Shown here piece by piece: positions 56,565 to 64,000 of a stretch of 64,000 bases of DNA. The translations under genes were made by a program, and so were the position numbers. Positions within the stretch are counted from its first letter, which is position 1, and each line of letters opens with the position of its first letter. The stretch lies in NCBI GenBank assembly GCA_963922205.1, contig CAWUHX010000362.1:211874-275873 (forward strand), read 5' to 3'. The notes beneath the pieces are model-generated. The model had not been told where the DNA came from. It saw only the letters and a program-made list of their open reading frames with translations, and ran no database searches. Source of the stretch: Romanomermis culicivorax. Lineage: Eukaryota; Nematoda; Enoplea; Mermithida; Mermithidae.

Positions 56565-56970
56565 GTTTAGCCTTGGGGTAATTCATAAATATCCAACTGA
56601 AATACTAGTTGATAAATAGCTAGGTTCAATAAGGCTAACTAACACAACATACTATTATAATACCAAAGTACTAATAAACGAATGAATATACAAAACAACA
56701 CGGTTTATATACTATCACAGAAAATCACAGAATGTTCTAGAACCTAGTAGAATGTAAAAGAATATTATAGGATATTGTGGAAGGTTCTAGAATTTTCTGG
56801 TAGTATTCAGTACATTAAATGTACCTGCACATCATATAATGTGATCACACTGTAAGGTATGAATCACTTGTACTTGCACATCAGTTTATGTGATCATACT
56901 GTAAGGTATGTATCACTCGTACTTGCACAGCATGTAATGTGATCATACTGTAAGATATGTATCAATTGGC
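56565..56970 (-). repeat. dispersed repeat family A, copy 2 (inverted)
   Basis: Partner of 4555-4961. Here the roughly 50-base unit with gtgatcatactgtaaggtat is present about three times in tandem (56830-56965). No Harbinger insertion is present. Confidence 0.6.
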
Positions 56971-56974
56971 ATCT

Positions 56975-59900
56975 AATACACAATGATTTAGAATGCACCT
57001 ATTTCAGTAAATATAAATGTATTGATAGTTGATTTCACTAAGAAAGAATCTACATGATTACCAAGCTGATAAATTGTGCCAAGTTTGTCAACCCAGGTTG
57101 AATCACAACAATCAACAACAAGCAACAGGCTTTGCTATCATGATGTTTAATCATTTGAAGTTTTCTAGAAATCATATGGTTAGGTATAGATTTGATCGAA
57201 AAATGTTGTAAATGACTATATCAAATTCTTATCCCTGTAGATTATTAATTAGTAGTATCTTATATTACTAAAAGAACATTATTACTATAATTATTACCTG
57301 AAATCCATCTGCCATGCTGATTCGAATTTTTTGAACTTGTTTAACAAATTTTACTTGACTTTGGTCGATCTTGGTAGTCAAATAAATATAATCTAAGATG
57401 ACTTTGAAGACTTCTTCTATTTTGGATCACAATCGTTTGACTTGTGCTCCATAAGACATTATGATGACAATGTCCTAGCTTCGCAATCATTTTTGCCCCA
57501 TTATAGATGCATCTAAGTTGACCATGGCTTCACTGCATTTTGCCTTGATCTTGAATTCTTGATAAATTTGAATTTTTAAAAATTTTCAAACTTTTTTAAA
57601 ACTTTTAAAAACTTGTTTAATTTTTTTATAATACTGTATAAGATTATTCCTTATCGTTGAAAAGAGATCTTGTTTCAACTTTCTTATTTGCAAAATTGTC
57701 CGTGTTTTAGACGATGAACGGCTAAAATACAGACAATTATATTTTTTGAAGAATTTTTGATTGTATAACTTGAAAAGACTGTTTCCCTAGGTTTTCGGAG
57801 ATGGCAAACATGTCTAAATTAAATTCAAACTTTTTTAAACTTTTAAAAACGTGTTTAATATTGTTTATAATACTGTACAACGTGTGATTATTTCTAAATT
57901 TTTAACAAAAATTTTTGTTTCGACTATTTAATTTTCAAATTTGTCTGTAAAATTGTCCATGTTTTAGATGATGAATGACTAAAATATAAACAACTTTTAT
58001 GTATACGTTTATTTTAGGAGGAATAACTGATAAAATTATTCAGAAAGATTGTTTTCCTAGGTTTTTGGACATGGAAAACATGTCTAGATTTTCGATTTAA
58101 AAAAGTCATTGATTGTGTAAGACTACACAATTACTGACGACGTCGTCTCGACAGATGATGAATTTTTTTACATCTTATTCTATAGTCTTTTTTCAAGTTT
58201 ATCCAAACCAACACAAGGAGACCGTGTTGTATTTTGAAATAAGTCGGGGCTTCGGTCTTTGTGTTCAGGCAGGATTGGGATCCCAGGATTCGTCCTTAAT
58301 GTACGTGTTTCCCATGCCCACGTTTACCCGATTAACTTAATTACTTGTACTTGAACCCGGCACAAACATCCCACCAATTAAGGAAAAGATGTTTCCTTAA
58401 TTGTCTCCCTAATTGAGTAAAAATCGAAAGGAGAGACTTTTCTACTTTTATCTTATGTAACCAAAAAACACCTACTTACAAACGAAAATGGGGCAAGAAT
58501 ACAAGGCGAATCACTCCCACGCACTGGGAAAAAAAAACAAAATGAGTTGCCTGCGGGGAGGCGGCGAGTAGAAAATGAAGTGGCCAGTGGGGCACACGTA
58601 TAATATGAAAAAAAACATATATCAATAATAATAATGCACCATGAGAGAGCCAGTGCACGCGTACCGACGTGCGCTACAGTAAGACGACTGTTGATGGTCC
58701 GCATTGCTCACTCCACTTGCTACCTGCAGGCCTCATGCGCGGTTTGACAAAAATGATGAAAATCGGCGGAAAACACACTACAACAACCGCAGACAAATTT
58801 GCAACGAGAACCCAAAACAGCTCCAAATCTAGTCGCACTTTACTGTACTCAGCAAGTACTTCCAAAAATCAAGCGCGAAAAAATCTCTTTATGGCTCCAC
58901 CAATGTTTTTTTGGAGAGGCACAATAATTTTTGAGCTTTTGTGCCAATTGGTACAACCTTTTTGAGTCATCGAAGATTGAATTTTATTCATTTTCGGACA
59001 TTTTAGGGGCTGAAAACGAAAATTTTCTTGGCGCTTCGCGCCGTCAACGAGTTGCTTAGCTCCAATGGAACGCGAGTATAAATTGTATTTGAATAGTATA
59101 CTTGTATTATCGTAAAAAACTTGGAGATTGTCAATGAATGATGAATAGATAGAAATTCTTAACTTCGTCTGTTCAATCAGTGGGATTCATTCAGATGGGG
59201 GTCTGGAAATTCCAAAAATTTTGGAGGCCACCAAAGTCTGAAAAAAGTTAGAAATTTCGAAAATTTTTCCTAAAAACCCGTTTCTTTCCAATTTTTTTCC
59301 AATTGGTGGAAGGTTCCACCAATTACAAAAATGTAAAATGCACCTTTTCAATGTTCTTCCCCCAAAATTTATTATTCTGATAGGGGAAGAGCTCAAAATT
59401 TGTTCTTCTTTTCTGAATTTTTTTTCCACAAAAAGCACGAAAGCAGTCAGAATTATAGTCAGTTAGAAAAGTTCATTCAGATCGATAACTTTTTAAGATA
59501 TTGATATCAAGATTTTTCCATTATTAATTAGGTCACATAAGCTTGATTATTAATTAGGTCACATAAGCTTGCTTGGTTAAATCAAAAATCGTTGATTTAA
59601 CCTATATTTTTGAAATGCACTTGATACATAAGAGGCCACACTTTATTTGATTGGAGGGGTAATTCACAGCCGATAAGGGCTGAAATTTGGGAGTTAAGCA
59701 ATCAAATACTGTTCCTTTCTAATTCCATCCTAACTCTGAAGACCTTACGGTTGAACTACTGTTTTGCATTTTTTGATCTAGACGAAAAACTCTAAATTGA
59801 TCAGATCCACATTAAATATATTTGATTTCTTTAAATTAAGCAAGAAGAAAAATCTTTTGATTAGGATCAAAAATAGATCAGGGAAAGAAAATTCGAAAAG

Positions 59901-59980
59901 AATTTGATCTAGATCAAACAAACAAGATTTGGATCAAAAAATATTGATCTGGATCAACAATTCTCGATTTGAAAATTATC
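56975..59980. other. long interval without recognised genes
   Basis: I see no supportable gene. Items noted: a 26-base direct duplication (attaattaggtcacataagc) at 59523-59572; a less AT-rich patch at 58480-58850; and the block cttggcgcttcgcg at 59029, shared with 40668. Confidence 0.35.
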
Positions 59981-59984
59981 CGTT

Positions 59985-60185
59985 GTCCGCATCCGATAAA
60001 TTATCCGTCTTTTAGTACGAACACCAAACCAGACAGTAGACACCCTCTCGATTGTCCGTATTGTAGACGTCAATATCCGTAAAAATCCAAGAATGGACAA
60101 CAAATTTGAAACAAATTGTCGGTATCCGTCGTCCGCATCCGTATTTTAGGTTGTCATCCGTCGTCCGCCATTCGCAGTATTTTCA
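59985..60185 (-). repeat. dispersed repeat family D, copy 2
   Basis: Repeats of atccgtcgtccgcatccg and the inverted match to 38685-38860 (tatccgtaaaaatccaag, tcgattgtccgtattgtaga). Confidence 0.5.
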
Positions 60186-60824
60186 GTGTTTCAGAACCAC
60201 CCAGTGATTTTCACATTTTTGTGATTTTTTACTGAACTTGAAATGTCGATGCTTTTACTGTAGAATTTTTTGAAAAAAAATTTCTAAAAGGTTAGCTTGA
60301 TGCAGGTGAAGGTCTAGTCCGCTGTGGAATATGATTCAACAAGAAAAATAGACTATTGTTGCCCGTTTAAAAATGTCATAAGCCACGTGTATTACTCTTT
60401 TGGCACTGTACTTTCCTGTTAAGCGATATCAGAGACTCATTTTCGTTTCCCTATTTCTTCTCTAAAGATAAAATTTTCCATGACCTATAATTTTTCTTTT
60501 GTTCTTTTCTTTTCGTCATATTTGTTTATTTTCTACCGCTATTTTTTCTTCTATTGTTTGAAAGTGTGTGCTACCGTGACGCATTCAAATACTGTTGTTC
60601 AGAAGAATTGTACAGTTTTCACAGTCGTAAGATTTTCATCTGAATCCATCCATTAACATAATATGTCGTGTCACGTCTTGTTAATTATTTTTTCATTCAA
60701 ACAAAAATGTGACAGCAGAATATGTCTTTGTTCCTTAACCTTCACGAGGAGAACATATCTTACATTGGTAGTTACATCAGTTGATAAAAAAATATTTACT
60801 GTAGTTTACTATATTACGAAAAAC

Positions 60825-63800
60825 ATGCGACGAATCGCCATTTTTGCGTGCATTATGTGGCTGATTGCAGGTATTACAGTATTCTTATGTACTTGATTCA
60901 TTTTGTGGATGAAGACGAAATAGTCTAATTTCCAGACTTTCTGTGATGAAATATCGAAATTCTATTTACTATGGACCAAAAATGAGATTGACGGAAAGAT
61001 TGTACATCACTGAGATTATGATATGACGTCTGCAAGAATTGATCACTGAACTTTTTCTTTTCATTCTATAAAAAAAAGAGAAAAGGAAGTGCAGATTTAT
61101 AGCATTGAGTGGAGGATAAAATGTGACTTAAATTTGTGTGCGTTAATTTTTCATTTGCATTAGTATGACTTTTTGAACTCAATTTGTCCGACCTGAACAT
61201 GGACTGGGAAATGATTCAATGGATTTGAATCAAGTGGATTATGATCTAAATTTTTGTCCACTAATTTATCATTTTCATTTGTGTGACTTTTTGAACTCTA
61301 GACCAACTGAAAAAATGATTCAGTACATTCGAACCAAGTGAACTCTGATCTAAATTTTCGTTCATCGATCCTTCGTTTCCATTATTATTATTATCACTTT
61401 CTGAACTCTCATAAATTTTTTTAGGTCATCTGACCTGAAACTCAATTGAAAAACGATTTAATGGATTCGAATCAACAGGACTCTAACCTAAATTTTTCTG
61501 CATTCATTCTTTGTTTCAATTATTATCACTTTTAAAACTCTACTCTATTTTAAGTAGTCAAACCTGAAGATTAAAATTAAAAATGATGCAATCGATTCGA
61601 ATCACACGAATTCTGAATTTTTGTCTATTCCTTCTTTGTATCAGTTATTATTACTTTAAGAACTTCACTCTATTTTAGTCGTCAGATCTGAAGATTAACT
61701 GAAAAAAAGATTCAAATCAAGTGGAATCTGATCTAATTTTTTGTGCATTGACTCTTCGTTTCGATTATTATCACTTTTTGAACTCTTCTATATTCTAGGT
61801 CGTCAGACCTGATGATCAACTGAAAAAATGATTCAATGAATTTGAATGAAGGGGACTCTGAGCTAAATTTTTGTGCGTTCCTTCTTTGTTTCAATTATTT
61901 TCACTTTTAGAACTATTATCTCAAGTCGTCAGATCTGAAGATCAACTGAAAAATGATGCAATAGATTAGTATCAATTTGACACTAACCTAATTTTTTGTG
62001 CATTCTTCGTTTTCATTAGTATCACTTTTTGAAATCTTCTATATTTAAAATCGTCACACTAGAAGATCAATTGAAAAATGATTTGAACCAAGTGGACTCT
62101 GAGTTAAATTTTTGTGCATTCATTCTTTGTTTAACTTATTATCACCTTTAAAACTCTTCTGCATTTTAAGTCATCAGACCTCAAGATCAACTGAAAAATG
62201 ATCCAACAGATTCGTGTCAAGTAGACCCTAATCAAATTTTCGTGCATTAATTATTCGTTTCCATTAACATCGTTTTTTGAATTCTTATCTATTCCTAATC
62301 ATTAGACTTGAAGATCAACCGAAAATTGCCTGGATGGATTTGAATCAAATGGATTCCGATCTAAATATTTCTTCCATTATTATATCTTTCTGTACTCTGC
62401 TCTATTTTAATTCGTCGAATAAGAAGATCAAATGGAAAATAAGTCAACGGATTCGAATCAAATCGACCTCGATCTGACTTTTTTAACACTGATTTTTTGA
62501 ATACTTCTCCATTTTAAGTGGTTGGACCTGATCATCAACTGAAAAAATGATTCAGGGTTCGAATCAAGAAGTCACTAGTCTTAATTTTTGTACATTAATT
62601 CTTCCATTCCATTATTATCCATTTTAGAACTCTTCTCTATTTTAAGTCGTCAAATCAGAAGATCAACTCAAAAATGATCCGATTGGTTCAAATTTGATTA
62701 AATTTTTGGCCGCTATCGCCAACGATCATCTCAAATCTAAATCGGATAGGATAAAAATTAAGTTTTGGGATTGCATAGATCAGGCCGGCGCCCAAGCTCA
62801 GTCGTACGCCAAATGTTTGGTACGTTTATTGAGGAGCAAAAATCGCAAGAAAATCGATTCGCCAAGATCGCAAGATCAAGAATTGAGTCGCGATTACGAT
62901 CTTTTGAAATCGTGGCGAAAAAATCGACCAATCAGAAAAGAAGCTTTCAATCTATTGGACGTAAAAGATTTGAAGAATAATGACAAGAAAACGGATGATG
63001 AAAAACGACGACAACAAAACGACGAAATTTTTGATCACGTGATCCAAAGTCACGCCCACTATATGAAACAACATTTGAATCAATCGGATCCTGTGACCAA
63101 AATCATCGACTACGTTTCGAACGTTTTCAAATTTACGTCGGATAAGTATAAAACTTTGACGGCGAAATTCGCCGTCGAAAAAATGGTCCATTCGTCGTCA
63201 TCGTCCAAAAACCAAAAATCGGGAGGGAGCCGAATCTTGTCCCCACGGTTCATGACCCTAATGGACGAAAATACGCCCGATAACAAATCTACCGTATCTT
63301 TTTTATCGCCCGAAATTTTCAACTTGTACGACAATAACGATACGAACAATTATTTTTCCATACCCAGCTTGATGAAAGATGTGTCGAAAAGCGAACGATC
63401 GTCCTGGATGCGATTCATCAATCAAACGGTGGACGTTTTGAGGAACGACTTGATGATCAAAACTTGGAATAATACTGTAACAAAAATGAAAAAGGATTAC
63501 GGTTTCGATAACGCGACTATCGGACGAAAAATTAGACGATTTTTCGATTCGATGGACAAATGGCAATTGAATAATATGAACAATAGGGGTTATACTATGA
63601 TCAGAGATAAGCAAATCAATAAATTGTACGGTACGAACGTCAAATACAAAATGCCGAAAAAGGAAGTGATCAACGAAGCCCTCGAAGAAGCTGTGATCAA
63701 CATCGCCAGGGGTCACACTTCGCCCCCAGTCCCTAGCGCTCACCATAGGTCCAAAAGAGCCAGGGGCAAAGGCTGCGCCCTTACGCCACTAGTCCCCGGC

Positions 63801-64000
63801 CCTATCGCACTCACCCATTTCGTCGTCTCCTACGTCGTCCTTTGTCCCTCGGTGGTCGGCTATGTCGTCCTCAGTAGCTTGGTCGTGGCGCCCTACGTCC
63901 TCTCCCCTTTCGTCCTACGTCCCATTGTCTTGAGTCCTTTGGTCCTAAGTCCCGTCATCCTCAGCCCTTTCGTCCTTTCGCCTTGGTCCTCATGCCCTCC
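60825..64000 (+). CDS. MLT-10-like moulting-cycle protein, gene C (3' end outside window)
   Basis: Exon 1 (60825-60870) reads MRRIAIFACIMWLIA plus one base, a clear signal peptide, with donor GCAG|gtatta. Exon 2 starts after acceptor aaatcag at 62658. The leftover G joins AA to give Glu and the frame continues EDQLKNDPIGSNLIKFLAAI without a stop to the window end. Exon 2 contains RILSPRFMTL, FLSPEIFNLYD, a furin-like RSKR after AHH, then the Pro-every-fifth-residue repeats (VLSPFVLRPIVLSPLVLSP). This is the order seen in genes A and B, but the sequence is much more diverged. The splice phase match and the shared domain order make the two-exon model convincing. The gene lies opposite in strand to A and B. 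Secretion and a cuticle or moulting role are inferred from the family. Confidence 0.8.
61137..62707 (+). repeat. roughly 13-unit tandem array in intron 1 of MLT-10-like gene C
   Basis: Units of about 105-140 bases start near 61137, 61257, 61361, 61499, 61623, 61743, 61873, 61998, 62114, 62242, 62371, 62482 and 62590. Each has: tgcattnattctttgtttc, attattatcacttt, gaactcttctctattttaag, tcgtcagacctgaagatcaa, ctgaaaaatgattcaatgg, attcgaatcaagtgg, and ctctgatctaaatttttg. The last unit (62590-62707) includes the exon 2 acceptor and the first 16 codons of exon 2. Confidence 0.85.

Noticed and set aside
63303..63746. 147-codon minus-strand frame at the window end
   Set aside because: Antisense to exon 2 of MLT-10-like gene C, which has the recognised motifs on the plus strand.
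1..64000. CRISPR arrays, bacterial operons or prophage
   Set aside because: No regularly spaced identical repeats with unique spacers and no prokaryotic gene packing. All signals are eukaryotic.

Overview
The window looks like nematode genomic DNA. It contains a degenerate (TTAGGC)n tract, the nematode telomere motif; splice acceptors of the TTTCAG/TTTTAG type; three genes resembling the MLT-10 moulting family (DUF644 plus proline-rich repeats); and two intronless seven-helix receptors resembling nematode chemoreceptors. I cannot name the species. The DNA is AT-rich and gene-poor. Most of its length is inverted-repeat transposons, minisatellites, tRNA-derived SINE-like units and low-complexity introns.

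Region 0-12.2 kb: a foldback element with minisatellite arms (1286-2546), a truncated PIF/Harbinger element with exon 1 of its transposase (4965-5780), an interstitial telomeric tract (6414-6602), an isolated RING-like exon, MLT-10-like gene A on the minus strand (6984 to about 8534), a mariner relic (about 8565-9295), and a foldback element nested inside another inverted-repeat element (10660-12135).

Region 12.6-24.3 kb: a TIR element carrying a Gln/Pro/Ser-rich coding fragment (12641-13917), a decayed mitochondrial citrate-carrier fragment (15264-17496), a GC-rich minus-strand ORF with an RGG-rich tail beside two tRNA-like units (17659-18790), and a Ly6/three-finger protein gene on the minus strand whose intron is a 1.4 kb pyrimidine tract (21045-22895).

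Region 24.3-36.4 kb: a duplicated segment (25.6 and 27.4 kb), a second mariner relic, MLT-10-like gene B (29733-31250), a small foldback inside a third mariner-like end, a 450 bp TTTTC microsatellite, a compact intronless Id-like HLH gene (34424-34696), and a 1.18 kb foldback element.

Region 36.4-54.8 kb: an array of ATGTTATAACAT palindromes hit by a SINE, further SINE-like units, and a small receptor cluster (42933-43880, remnant about 46860-47038, 48834-49787). A long-TIR element and a second copy of the 10.7-12.1 kb element follow.

Region 54.8-64 kb: mostly non-coding until MLT-10-like gene C (60825 to the window end). Its first exon encodes a signal peptide. Its 1.8 kb intron is largely a roughly 13-unit tandem array whose last unit contains the start of exon 2.

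The MLT-10-like and Ly6-like proteins are predicted to be secreted or surface-attached and the receptors to sit in the plasma membrane. No operon-like organisation is visible.
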